The position numbers were made by a program, and so were the translations under genes. From positions 1-64,000 of the forward strand of contig JAFNUD010000006.1 of assembly GCA_017384225.1 (NCBI GenBank): a DNA stretch of 64,000 bases. The letters are read 5' to 3'. Below, piece after piece: positions 36,101 to 44,508 of the stretch (within the stretch, counting starts at the first letter, position 1; each line of letters starts with the position of its first letter). Origin of the DNA: Paludibacteraceae bacterium (lineage in GTDB: Bacteria > Bacteroidota > Bacteroidia > Bacteroidales > Paludibacteraceae). A model generated the notes under the pieces. That model was not told the DNA's origin. It made no database searches and saw only the letters and a list, made by a program, of their open reading frames with translations.

Positions 36101-36406
36101 GAGAAGATGTTGCCAGGCTATAATATTCCATATGACTATACTTCGGCTACGATGGCTGTTTGCTACTATCAGTTGGGCGAGGTAGAGAAGGCGAATGCTA
36201 TTATGGAGAAGATAGCCAATACATGTGCGGAATATATGGTATGGGGAACATCGCTAAGCAAAGAGCAACGTGCTTCGGTACAAAATAGTACTCTCAGCCA
36301 TCAAATGGCTGTGATGGGCTATGTGCTACAAAACTTGGAGCGTTTTGGGCAAAAAGAATTGTTCAACCAATATTACGATATTTACGTGCAGTATGCAAGT
36401 AGATAA
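33140..36406 (+). CDS. DUF2723 membrane protein (protein O-mannosyltransferase-like)
   Basis: A large membrane protein (about 1088 residues from the ATG at 33140; a TTG at 33101 is less likely). The N-terminal half has many membrane segments with the DUF2723 mark MEPTASFWDCGEFI and VGHPPGAPFFMLLGHFFSLF, resembling GT-C glycosyltransferases. The middle is extracytoplasmic (YLNQTPYQPRERDYAYAGSF, WDDHDRSNRYAARDFGANYL), and the last ~150 residues look TPR-like (ECLEVLDYAEKMLP-type helices). Role by family: probable lipid-linked sugar transfer to proteins. A palindromic element is translated in frame in the second cytoplasmic loop (residues about 112-135). The cobW gene starts within its last 14 bases. 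Confidence 0.85.
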   Translation: MKNFKLWNVVLGWVVFAIAATTYLLTMEPTASFWDCGEFIVSAHKLDVGHPPGAPFFMLLGHFFSLFASDTAHVAMCVNAVSALASAFTILFLFWTITALGRKLAIGRLGDRAPQKSADFSGTPLTKGERRAAMSLTQGIAILGAGLVGSLAYTFSDTFWFSAVEGEVYALSSLFTAVVFWLILKWDEQADEEGSDKWLILIAYLMGLSIGTHLLNLLTIPAIVLVYYFRRHQFSWKGVCAAFGISVAILAVILYGIIPGVPTIAGWFELLFTNGLGCPFNTGLAIYLILMAAALVWAIWESYCVIDKDEKINTRTIISFVLAMALAGVPFIKESAVIGIVLIATMLVVLFVKKDVIPARWLNTIAMMVTVVVIGYASYAVIVIRSNADTPMDQNSPDNVFSLKYYLNREQYGDTPLFYGQTYNAPVKLEVKGNMCIPVEKQGHAQYAPAPKEEGAKDRYVVTGYKTNYEYMDEFKMLFPRMHSGQSHHVDAYKSWADVKGKKIRYDYCGQTKTEYCPTFGENLKFFFRYQVNFMYWRYFMWNFAGRQNDLQSHGELTKGNWISGIPFIDNALYGDQSKLPSELRENKGHNVYYFLPLILGLIGLCWQLSKRNNQDKNKEGYRSFAIVFLLFFLTGLAIVVYLNQTPYQPRERDYAYAGSFYAFCIWIGLGVMAIVDMFDQVVKNEKARVLVAVATVIETLLVPVQMASQNWDDHDRSNRYAARDFGANYLKSCDEEAIIFCNGDNDTFPLWYNLEVEQERDDVRACNLSYLQTDWYISQMKRPYYNSPGLPISWDEKDYMPGKNEVVWVENRLNAPLEVKKAFQFLHSTDPRTKRDGEGYIPSDQLYVLSPDSQKIMLKKAKRFTRSEMMVMEMLSTNEWKRPIYFAVTIGGDYHLGLDPYLELTGMAYRITPERSRNGKPRVNTEEMYDNMLHHFKYGNMNIPGIYIDENTMRMCRTHRMMFVELAEALYDEGKLDKCLEVLDYAEKMLPGYNIPYDYTSATMAVCYYQLGEVEKANAIMEKIANTCAEYMVWGTSLSKEQRASVQNSTLSHQMAVMGYVLQNLERFGQKELFNQYYDIYVQYASR
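33479..33510. repeat. Palindromic element translated in frame inside the DUF2723 gene
   Basis: CCCCAAAAATC, AGCA loop, GATTTTT-C-GGGG form a hairpin (33479-33505), followed by GGGGACCCC (33502-33510). The inserted residues (QKSADFSGTPLTKGERRA) lie between two membrane segments; the PLTKGE ending is typical of translated repeat elements. Confidence 0.65.
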
Positions 36407-37658
36407 CATACCTATTTTGCTGCTGACGGGGTATTTGGGCAGTGGCAAGACAACTTTGCTGAATAGGATATTGACTAATCGCCGCGGCATACGTTTCGCG
36501 GTGATTGTCAATGATATAGGAGAGGTGAATATCGATGCGGAACTCATCCAAAAGGGTGGAGTGGTAGCGCAAAAGGATGATAGTCTCGTCGCCCTGCAAA
36601 ATGGTTGTATCTGTTGTTCGCTTAAGATGGACCTGGTGGAGCAACTACGCGATTTGTGTACAGCGAATGCATTCGACTACATTGTGATAGAGGCATCGGG
36701 TATTTGCGAACCTGCACCTATTGCACAGACGATTTGCTCGTATAGACAGATGGTGCCAACAGTTGGAGTGAGTGGGACTTCTGTTCCTAAGCTAGACGCC
36801 GTGGTAACCGTAGTGGATGCGCTGAGAATGAGGGATGAGTTTGTGGAACGATTGACTGACAGGTCGGACGCGTCGGACATGTCGGACTTGTCGAAATTGG
36901 TGATAGAGCAGATAGAGTTCTGTAATCTTATATTATTAAATAAGGTGTCTATGGTAAGTGCAGAGGAGAGGGAGCATGTGCGTGCGATTATTCGTGCTAT
37001 CCAGCCCAAAGCAAAGATTATAGACTGCGACTACTGCGATGTGCCATTTAGTGAGATACTGGATACGGAACTCTTTGATTTTGAGCAGGTGGCGACTTCG
37101 GCAACGTGGATACAGAAGGTGGAGGAAAGCCTACCCCCAACCCCTCCCTATAGGGAGGGGAGTGACGGGCATCACCATGAGCATGAGCACCATCATGACC
37201 ATCACCATGAATGTGATGATCCGCATTGTCATTGTCATGAGCACCATCACGAATGCGATGACCCACATTGTCATTGCCATAACCATGGCGATGAGTATGG
37301 GATTAGCACGTTTGTATATTACAGACGTGAGCCAATGAGTTTGAATCGCTTTGATGAGTTTGTGGCACGCCACTGGGATAAGGGTGTTATTCGTTGCAAG
37401 GGTATGTGCTATTTTGAGGAAGAGTATGATATGTGCTATCTCTTTGAGCAAGCGGGCAAGCAGTTTGATCTCAAGCAGGCAGGTGCGTTCTATGCGACGA
37501 TGCCAGAGGAGGAACTCATGCAAATGATGGCGCGAGACCCGATGTTGCAACGCGACTGGGACGAGCGGTATGGCGACCGCATGCAGAAACTGGTGTTCAT
37601 CGGTCAGAATATGGATGAACATGCGATAGTGGAAGCACTGGATGCGTGCTTGGTATAA
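36393..37658 (+). CDS. CobW/COG0523 GTP-binding metal chaperone with His/Cys-rich insert
   Basis: A 421-residue G3E-family GTPase, the group that hands metals (zinc, cobalt) to target proteins. I start at 36393 (MQVDNIPILLLTGYLGSGKT); the longer frame to 36321 lies inside the preceding gene. P-loop is GYLGSGKTTLLNR; the metal motif is QNGCICCSLKMDL (CxCC). The C-terminal CobW_C domain begins near FVYYRREPMSLNRF. Between them (about residues 247-301) lie a translated 20-bp palindrome and a strongly His/Cys-rich tract with a tandem duplication of HHECDDPHCHCH. It overlaps the DUF2723 gene by 14 bases and precedes a secreted paralog by 8 bases. Confidence 0.92.
   Translation: MQVDNIPILLLTGYLGSGKTTLLNRILTNRRGIRFAVIVNDIGEVNIDAELIQKGGVVAQKDDSLVALQNGCICCSLKMDLVEQLRDLCTANAFDYIVIEASGICEPAPIAQTICSYRQMVPTVGVSGTSVPKLDAVVTVVDALRMRDEFVERLTDRSDASDMSDLSKLVIEQIEFCNLILLNKVSMVSAEEREHVRAIIRAIQPKAKIIDCDYCDVPFSEILDTELFDFEQVATSATWIQKVEESLPPTPPYREGSDGHHHEHEHHHDHHHECDDPHCHCHEHHHECDDPHCHCHNHGDEYGISTFVYYRREPMSLNRFDEFVARHWDKGVIRCKGMCYFEEEYDMCYLFEQAGKQFDLKQAGAFYATMPEEELMQMMARDPMLQRDWDERYGDRMQKLVFIGQNMDEHAIVEALDACLV
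37134..37160. repeat. Palindromic repeat element translated in frame inside the cobW gene
   Basis: CCCCTCCCTATAGGGAGGGG (37141-37160) is a perfect 20-bp palindrome preceded by CCCCCAA. This form is known as a dispersed intergenic repeat in Bacteroidetes genomes. Here it is read through as PPTPPYREG, directly before the His-rich tract. Confidence 0.8.
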
Positions 37659-37666
37659 TTTAGAAT

Positions 37667-39328
37667 ATGAAGAAGATTTTTATAATACTGATGGCTGTGG
37701 TAATGGGTTTGCCACAAGCGATAGCAGCATCACAAGTGACACCAATAGAAACCATAGAGGTGGTGTGTCACGACCTAAAATTGGACACGGATTTTATGGG
37801 ACTGTTCGGTATGGCATACATCTTTGCCAACAACGAGGAATACAACCTTATGGGTGCTATTATAGCTGACTCTATCCCACCTGGCACCTATACCAACTGC
37901 GTGATGGACCTTAAGCACATTGCCACACAGAAGACTATTCCTGCTGTTTCCGTCACAATCACCTTGGCAGTGGATGCGAATCGCAACTGTGTCATCACAG
38001 GCCACATGATTGGCGAGGACAATATCTGCTACAACCTACACCTATCATGGACACCGCCTACGGCTACCGATACGGTGCATATCGCTTTTGACAACTCATC
38101 CAGCGTGGCCTACTATCCCGATTTGGCGCACGACTTCATGCTCACGAACAAGGACGAGAACTACGATATATCCTTGGATATAGTGGGTGTGCCTATGGGC
38201 GAAAGTTTCACCGAGCGCAACCTGAATATCGCCTACTGCATGATTACTAATCGTCAGACTCACGACACCGTCAGCATCGCTGCTGCTGAGGGAAAAGTAT
38301 GGCAGTCGGGTGACACCACCTATCTGTCAGCGAATGTATTGGGTTTTGATGCAGTGGTGTATGACATCGATTTGTGGTATGCTGTGCCTGAGGTGACTGA
38401 AACCCAAGAAATCAGCATATACAACGCCACTTTCTACAACGAACTGGCGAAAGATGGCTATTTCGCGCTGGTGGGGACGACTGAGGATAAGTCCATTGAG
38501 TTCGCTATCTCGCTGCTGGGTAATACCGAAGAGGATGTGCCTGGTACCTATGTGAATGATGGCCTGTTTGGCGGGTTTACAGGTCAGAACTATGACTTTC
38601 TTCACTTTATTGGCGGTCGTTATTCCACCTATATCGCCAAATGGAACGCCGAGCGTGGGGACTATGATATTCTCTCCATTGAGAAAGGACATGCGACTGT
38701 GACGATGGACGAAGAGCAGGATGTGACCCTGGTGGGTGCGTTTGTGGCAGTGGACGGAGTTGAGTATCATATCACCATGACCTCTAAGGTTGACAAGCCA
38801 CGTATTCAAGATGATGCTATGTCGGGAGCGGTGGAGCGTCTGTTTGTGGATGAGAGTCAAGTGACAATTTAGCAGCAAGAGGAAGATAAGGTGCTGCTGG
38901 AGATAATGACGGGTAGCGACTTGATGGCGCTGTGGTTCTATGTGGAGTATGTGGATGACGAGATTATTATCCCAGAGGGCGAATATGTGATAGATGACTA
39001 TGGTGACTATTGGTCTGTCATCAAGGGAGATGGCAGTTTAGGTAAGTCGTTCTATGCAACGCACGATGGCGAGTACTTCACTTCGCTGTATTTCTTGGTG
39101 GACGGAACGGTCGTAGTAAGCAAGAAAGACGGCAAACTGTGCTTGGAGATGCATGCGGTGAACTCCTACGATGTGCCTGTACATGTGGTGTATGACCCCA
39201 CAGCAAAGACGGGCGTGGAGAATACCCAATCACCCATTGCCAATACCCAAAAAGTACTGCGTCACGGTCAGTTGCTCATCGAGCGTGAGGGTAAGATATA
39301 CAATGCGCAAGGATTGCGCATGAAGTAG
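37667..39328 (+). pseudogene. Secreted modular paralog 2, interrupted by an in-frame amber codon
   Basis: A signal peptide (1-20, MKKIFIILMAVVMGLPQAIA) is followed by four modules of the family: fewer than in the neighbours, as the first two are missing. Family marks include GTYVNDGLFGGF and FLVDGTVVVSKKDGKLCLEM. A TAG at 38870-38872 stops the frame at residue 401. The same frame continues without any shift through the terminal module to the tail VLRHGQLLIEREGKIYNAQG at 39328, giving about 553 codons in total. A CAG-to-TAG change would explain it (the next codon is CAG). The downstream part has kept its reading frame and family features, so the change is recent, or the stop is read through. 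Four heptamer units (39221-39248) lie just before the tail. Confidence 0.8.
39221..39248. repeat. In-gene heptanucleotide repeat before a sorting tail
   Basis: AATACCC, AATCACC, CATTGCC, AATACCC lie end to end and encode the linker NTQSPIANTQ before the tail. Confidence 0.65.
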
Positions 39329-39369
39329 TCCATAAATATCATTATTAACAGTTTAATTATTAGTTAGGT

Positions 39370-41892
39370 ATGAAGAAAATTTCTACACTTCTCATGGCGA
39401 CTCTGGTAACGCTATCTCTTATGGCGATTACCCCAGCAGAATTAGGAAAACATGATCCTACGGGACGTGCTACTGAGCTTGCTAACAAAGAACTCCAACA
39501 CCACAAACAAGTGGCTAAAACTCTAGGCTTGGACAAGTTTGAGGGTAAAACGACTCCAATAACTGCTCCTAAAGCAAAAAAGGCATCAGCTAAGGCACAA
39601 AAAGAGATGATAACCCTCAATTATGATGCATTTGCATTCATAGAATATAATCCTGATCTTGGCGATTGGATGCTGGGTCTCAGTTGTGATGACATTACTC
39701 GTCCTGAGTATGGTCACAATCTGCAACTAAATTGGTATGCTCCCGCTGGTAATCCTTGCGGAACATTCACCAAAGAGGATTTTATATACGATTTGACTCA
39801 CCTGCTCACTCCATTCAGCTATGGTTCTATCATGTTCTCCGAGATGAGCATGACACTCACCCATGAGGCTGTCAATGCCAATCTAGAGCGATATATTTTG
39901 GAGGCTACACTTGTTAGTGAAGATGGTGATACCTATCAGGTACACGCGAAGCACGAGAATATCGTGGCGAAAGGCAAAGTGGATATCTATATCGAAGATG
40001 CTACGCTGACTCAAGAGGGCTGGACCTTTACGGTAGAAGGTAAAAACGCAGATTTGGATCTCAAACTGGTGGTTGATAATTATGATATTATCGGTGCCTA
40101 TGGCAAGAATATGATTCTTTGGGAGAGTTCCAAGATTGCTTACAAGGGTGCAACCCTTTCTCCTATCACTTTCAAGGCTGTTGTAAATCTAGCTTCTCAC
40201 GTAGAAACGGGGGCTTTGGCATACGTAACCGAGATCAATATGTTGGCCAATGACACAATCGATTATCACTTTATTCTTGCTGCTCCACTACCTGCTCCTA
40301 CTGACACTATCGAACTGACTGCTATTGACCTGACTGTAGATGACTCTTACGCGCTTTGGATGGGCATGGTGGACTTCTATGCTAATACTCCTGAGTTTGC
40401 TATCCGTGGTGGTTGGCAAGCAGAGAGCATAGAGGAGGGTACATACGATGCAGCCGTCTTTTTGGACAATGCAGACAGGAATACCATCACCAGCTTGAAT
40501 GCCCAGATAAAAGTTATCCTGGATAAACAAAATAATTGGATCATCGAGGGTACAATGCTCGGTAATAACAATAAGGTATATAATTTGCACTTGAGCTGGA
40601 GCGTGCCAGAGCAAACGGATACTGTATTAGTGGCATTTGAGCACTCTGCGAAAGCAAAATACTATCCACACTTGGATAACGATATTCAAATCTACAATGA
40701 GAATGAGCTCTATAAAGCTTCTATCAACGTGGCAGGTGTAGGCTTGGGTGAGGAGTTTGATGCTGAATATATGAACTCCTACTTCAGCTATCTCGAGTTG
40801 AAAGACAGTAGTACTATCAGTATTGCTGAAGTCGTGAATGGTAAACTCTACCAAGTTGGCGATACTACTAAGATTGAGGCAGACTATGTGACCTTTGAGG
40901 GTATATTGTACCAAGTTCGTCTGTGGTATGTGGCTTCTACGCCTACCGATACCGTGCAACTGAATATCAAAGATGCAGAGATGATTATTAACTTTGACTA
41001 TGGTCAAGTATATAACCTCGTGGGATATACCGAGGATCGACTCACAGCAGTAGTCTTCACCGTATATGCTACTGCGAAAGAGGAAATCCCTGGTACTTTC
41101 GTCAACGATGGCTTGTTCGGTAAGTTTGGCGAGGGCCAATACGATTTCGATGCCAGCAACAGTTATGTGGGCAAATGGAATGCCGACATGGAGAAGTACG
41201 AACTATACTATATGGAGAAAGGTCAATTCACCGTTACGCTCGACGAGGAAGATAATGTCACTCTCACGGCTTCTGTCGTGTGCGAAGATGCTGTCCAATA
41301 CGATGTGACATTGACCTCTAAATACGAAGAACCACATATCGAGTTTGACTCTGAGGAAAATCCTGTAGAACGCATCTATGGTGCGGATGCAGAGGTGTTA
41401 ATCAACGACCATTCCGCTGACTATGGACTAATATCTGTTCAAATCATTGATCCTGTGGTAGGTGATATTACTGCTCTGTATTTTTGTTATATGGAGTCTG
41501 ATCCTGAGACCATTATTCCAGAGGGTACGCACGAAATCAATAGCACCTGGTTCGACGGTACCGTATTGGCTAGTACAGGTATGGACTGGGAGGGCAATGT
41601 CATGCCTTCTTACTACGCTGGTTATGCAGACGGTTGGGTAGTTGAACCATTCTATTTCTTCCAATCAGGTACTGTAGAGGTGACTAAAAACGCCAATGGT
41701 AAGCTAAACTTCGAAATCAACGCGCTTAACTCGTGCAATATTCCAGTTCATATTGTATATGACGCTGCCACTTCAGGCATTGAGAATACTCCAGCAACCC
41801 TTGAGAGCGTTCGCAAGCAAATCCGCAACGGACAACTGCTCATCATGCGCGAAGGCAAGACCTACAACGCATTGGGAACACCAGTGAAATAA
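39370..41892 (+). CDS. Large secreted modular protein, paralog 3 (Por/T9SS-type tail)
   Basis: An 840-residue exported protein. Layout: signal peptide (1-19), basic linker (20-78), six beta-rich modules (about 79-203, 204-310, 311-414, 415-525, 526-654, 655-800), tail (816-840, IRNGQLLIMREGKTYNALG). Junctions carry the recurrent Pro-x(2-4)-D-T motif (APLPAPTDTIELT, SVPEQTDTVLVAF, TPTDTVQLNI). Module 5 has the family mark GTFVNDGLFGKFGEGQYDF. Module 6 has IIPEGTHEINSTWFDGTVLA, ending INALNSCNIPVHIVYDA. No catalytic motif is visible; repeat form suggests binding or a surface-layer role. It lies 41 bases after the broken paralog 2, probably in the same transcript. Confidence 0.85.
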   Translation: MKKISTLLMATLVTLSLMAITPAELGKHDPTGRATELANKELQHHKQVAKTLGLDKFEGKTTPITAPKAKKASAKAQKEMITLNYDAFAFIEYNPDLGDWMLGLSCDDITRPEYGHNLQLNWYAPAGNPCGTFTKEDFIYDLTHLLTPFSYGSIMFSEMSMTLTHEAVNANLERYILEATLVSEDGDTYQVHAKHENIVAKGKVDIYIEDATLTQEGWTFTVEGKNADLDLKLVVDNYDIIGAYGKNMILWESSKIAYKGATLSPITFKAVVNLASHVETGALAYVTEINMLANDTIDYHFILAAPLPAPTDTIELTAIDLTVDDSYALWMGMVDFYANTPEFAIRGGWQAESIEEGTYDAAVFLDNADRNTITSLNAQIKVILDKQNNWIIEGTMLGNNNKVYNLHLSWSVPEQTDTVLVAFEHSAKAKYYPHLDNDIQIYNENELYKASINVAGVGLGEEFDAEYMNSYFSYLELKDSSTISIAEVVNGKLYQVGDTTKIEADYVTFEGILYQVRLWYVASTPTDTVQLNIKDAEMIINFDYGQVYNLVGYTEDRLTAVVFTVYATAKEEIPGTFVNDGLFGKFGEGQYDFDASNSYVGKWNADMEKYELYYMEKGQFTVTLDEEDNVTLTASVVCEDAVQYDVTLTSKYEEPHIEFDSEENPVERIYGADAEVLINDHSADYGLISVQIIDPVVGDITALYFCYMESDPETIIPEGTHEINSTWFDGTVLASTGMDWEGNVMPSYYAGYADGWVVEPFYFFQSGTVEVTKNANGKLNFEINALNSCNIPVHIVYDAATSGIENTPATLESVRKQIRNGQLLIMREGKTYNALGTPVK

Positions 41893-41910
41893 TCTTAAAT
41901 GTTTGGTTTT

Positions 41911-44397
41911 ATGAAAAAGATAACAATTCTTTTCTTATCATGCGTAGCAGCGATCATGCAGGTCGCTGCTGCTCCTACTAAGCTTGCGACTTTGTCGCCA
42001 GATAGTGATACGCAATTACATCCTCAAGCAGTGCGCATGCTGACCCATGACCTGAACAAACGCGCTGTGCCTGCTAACCAAGAAGTGGCGCGTAAGGCGC
42101 CTCAACATCGTCTTGCGCCTTGCGCTAAAGCTACCACAGAGACTATCAATCTCACTGGCGAGGGCTTCCTTGTAGGACCTGAGTATGAAGGGGCAACGGG
42201 CGAGTGGTATATTGCTTTGGAAGCGCAAGGTTATACTTTCCGCCTCTGCTGGTTTGGTGATGAGGATAATTATTGTGGTACCTATACGTTTGATAACATG
42301 AGCATGGAATACTCTTGGGGATGGTTCCAATCAGCAGATATGTTCTACGAGATTTATTTCCAAGATGTGACTATGACTATTTCTGAGAAAGTAGAGGGTA
42401 GTCTAAAGCAGATCGTCTTGGATGCTACTATTTTGGACACCAATGATCGTACCTACAAGGTACATTCTGTGCATAGTGCTTTTACTCCAAAGACAACCGT
42501 GGAGAATGTATTAAATAATAGCACGGTGACTATGGATTTTGGATATTATGTGCTGGAGGGTAGCAATGATGACATGTCTGTGAAGTTAGGTGTAATCTCT
42601 GATGTGATTGAGGGCGAATATACCAAAGCTAGTTTTGATATGAATCAGACCAAGATTGTCTATAAAGGTGTAGAACAAACTATGTTGCAAGCCAATATGA
42701 TGATTGGTTTGAGCGAGTTGGAGAATGGCGCGTTGGGATATGAGGCAGCATTGCATTTTTACAACCAAGATACCGTATTGCACAAGGTGCAGATGACTGT
42801 GCCATTGCCTGCGGCAAAAGATACGATTAAGGTAGCGTGTCATAACCTCTCTGTAGATGAGTCCTTTGTGGATTATGGATTCGTGATGTTATTCGCATCT
42901 AATACGGATTACGATATTTTTGCCATGTATGAGGATTATTATGCGGAAGCGGGTGTATATGATGTGGCATTGACCGTAACCGACAAGAAAACTTGGTTGG
43001 ATTGCTCTTCAATCCGTGGTACTTTGACTATGAAGGAAACGGAGAATGGTTGGGAGGCAAATATAGAGGCGTATTGCGACGACTATAATTGGTACTCTAT
43101 TGATATGAATTTTGAAGTGCCAGTGCCTACCAAAAAGGTAAAGGTAGAGTTTGAAAATAGTGCGTTGGCTAGTTTCCGTGCAGATCAATTGAATATGATT
43201 CAACTCATTCAGTATGCAGATGATTATGAGGCTTCTATCACTATCTGTAATACGGGTTTGGGTGAATCATTTGACATGGAGAAAGTGTTGATGGATTATA
43301 CCGAATTCTATGATTGGACCGTAGAGTCGAGTGTAGAGATTGCAGACATCAAGGGTGTGCTGAACCAACGCGGCGATACCACAGTCATCAATGCCAGCTA
43401 TATTGGGTTTAACGCTATACAATACGATGTAGAGTTTTGGTACACTGTTCCTGAGCCAGTAGATACCGTAGAGATTGAGATGCCAGTTAAGTTTACAAAT
43501 GCCTTGCAAGATGGCTATTATATTTTGTCATCTTATACACCAGATAATTCTATCTTTATCTCGCTCAGTCCAATGACCGATGGTGAGGTGGGTGGTACCT
43601 TTGTGAACGATGGTTTGTTTGGTAAGTTCGGCGCAGATGATGGTCGCTATGACTTCTATAGTGGCAACACGTTTATTTACGTAGAGTCAGAGTGGCAAAA
43701 CTACACCATTGAGAAAGGCGAACTAGTGGTTGAGCACGCTGCGGATGGTACTATTACCGCGGAGGCTAAATTTATTGCTCGCAATGGAGTGTATTACCAC
43801 GTGAAGATGACTTCAGAGTACAATGTGCATCTTGATTTCGATGAGCCAGAAGAGATTATTGACCGTACTTATACTACTGCAGATAATGTGACTATTGATG
43901 ATCAAACTGCAAACAATGGTTATATCTATTTGGCTTTGACAGCTGCCGATGGTTCGGATATGGCTGCGTTCTTCTTCTTTGTAGAGGAGGCTGATGAGGA
44001 TATTATTGTACCTGCGGGTGTGTATCCAATCGATGCTTCTGAGGAGTATGGTACAGTATATGCAAACCCAGGTGTACAAGGTGACGGCGTATGGCCATCC
44101 TTCTATGCACGAATGTTAGAGGATGGTTCACTCGTAACACCTTTGTGGTTGTTAGTGGATGGTACTATTGAGGTTACAAAGACCGAGGATGGTAATCCTT
44201 ATCTTGAGGTGAATGCTGTGAACTCATACGGCGTGGAGGTGCATATCGTATATGATGGCACACCTATAGATACAGCCATTGATAACACTAATAGCCAATC
44301 GTCAATGGCCAATAGCCAAAAAATGCTCCGTAATGGTCAATTGTTGATTATTCGCAATGGTAAAAACTATGATGCGCTTGGTGTACAAGTAAAATAA
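41911..44397 (+). CDS. Large secreted modular protein, paralog 4 (Por/T9SS-type tail)
   Basis: An exported protein of about 828 residues from ATG 41911, chosen because the family starts MKK; an ATG four codons earlier is possible. Same six-module layout as paralog 3 after a basic linker (KRAVPANQEVARKAPQHRL). Marks: GTFVNDGLFGKFGADDGRYD in module 5, VPAGVYPIDASEEYGTVYA in module 6, VNAVNSYGVEVHIVYDG at its end, tail MLRNGQLLIIRNGKNYDALG. Four heptamer units (44290-44317) encode the linker before the tail (NSQSSMANSQ). It starts 18 bases after paralog 3 and is followed by a terminator. Substrate or partner unknown. Confidence 0.85.
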   Translation: MKKITILFLSCVAAIMQVAAAPTKLATLSPDSDTQLHPQAVRMLTHDLNKRAVPANQEVARKAPQHRLAPCAKATTETINLTGEGFLVGPEYEGATGEWYIALEAQGYTFRLCWFGDEDNYCGTYTFDNMSMEYSWGWFQSADMFYEIYFQDVTMTISEKVEGSLKQIVLDATILDTNDRTYKVHSVHSAFTPKTTVENVLNNSTVTMDFGYYVLEGSNDDMSVKLGVISDVIEGEYTKASFDMNQTKIVYKGVEQTMLQANMMIGLSELENGALGYEAALHFYNQDTVLHKVQMTVPLPAAKDTIKVACHNLSVDESFVDYGFVMLFASNTDYDIFAMYEDYYAEAGVYDVALTVTDKKTWLDCSSIRGTLTMKETENGWEANIEAYCDDYNWYSIDMNFEVPVPTKKVKVEFENSALASFRADQLNMIQLIQYADDYEASITICNTGLGESFDMEKVLMDYTEFYDWTVESSVEIADIKGVLNQRGDTTVINASYIGFNAIQYDVEFWYTVPEPVDTVEIEMPVKFTNALQDGYYILSSYTPDNSIFISLSPMTDGEVGGTFVNDGLFGKFGADDGRYDFYSGNTFIYVESEWQNYTIEKGELVVEHAADGTITAEAKFIARNGVYYHVKMTSEYNVHLDFDEPEEIIDRTYTTADNVTIDDQTANNGYIYLALTAADGSDMAAFFFFVEEADEDIIVPAGVYPIDASEEYGTVYANPGVQGDGVWPSFYARMLEDGSLVTPLWLLVDGTIEVTKTEDGNPYLEVNAVNSYGVEVHIVYDGTPIDTAIDNTNSQSSMANSQKMLRNGQLLIIRNGKNYDALGVQVK
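44290..44317. repeat. In-gene heptanucleotide repeat before a sorting tail
   Basis: AATAGCC, AATCGTC, AATGGCC, AATAGCC lie end to end at the same place relative to the tail as in the broken paralog 2. Confidence 0.65.
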
Positions 44398-44420
44398 TCA
44401 CTTGAAATCTGTACATATAT

Positions 44421-44454
44421 AAGAGGGAAATTGTAGGATTTTCCTCTTTTTTTT
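44421..44454 (+). terminator. Rho-independent terminator after paralog 4
   Basis: AGAGGGAAA pairs with TTTTCCTCT (one G-T), followed by eight T. The T run merges into the -33 box of the next promoter. Confidence 0.75.
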
Positions 44455-44483
44455 GTCTATTCCAAAAAAAAGTGTTACCTTTG
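44452..44483 (+). promoter_or_regulatory. Bacteroidetes promoter of paralog 5
   Basis: TTTG at 44452-44455, 20 bases, TACCTTTG at 44476-44483. The motif AATAGTCTGTT (44498-44508) lies directly before the ATG at 44509. Confidence 0.85.
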
Positions 44484-44508
44484 TGCGGTTTTACAATAAT
44501 AGTCTGTT

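Noticed and set aside
38870..38872. Reassigned TAG codon in this genome
   Set aside because: TAG is the natural stop of the MCE gene at 27660-27662, and no other gene has an internal TAG.
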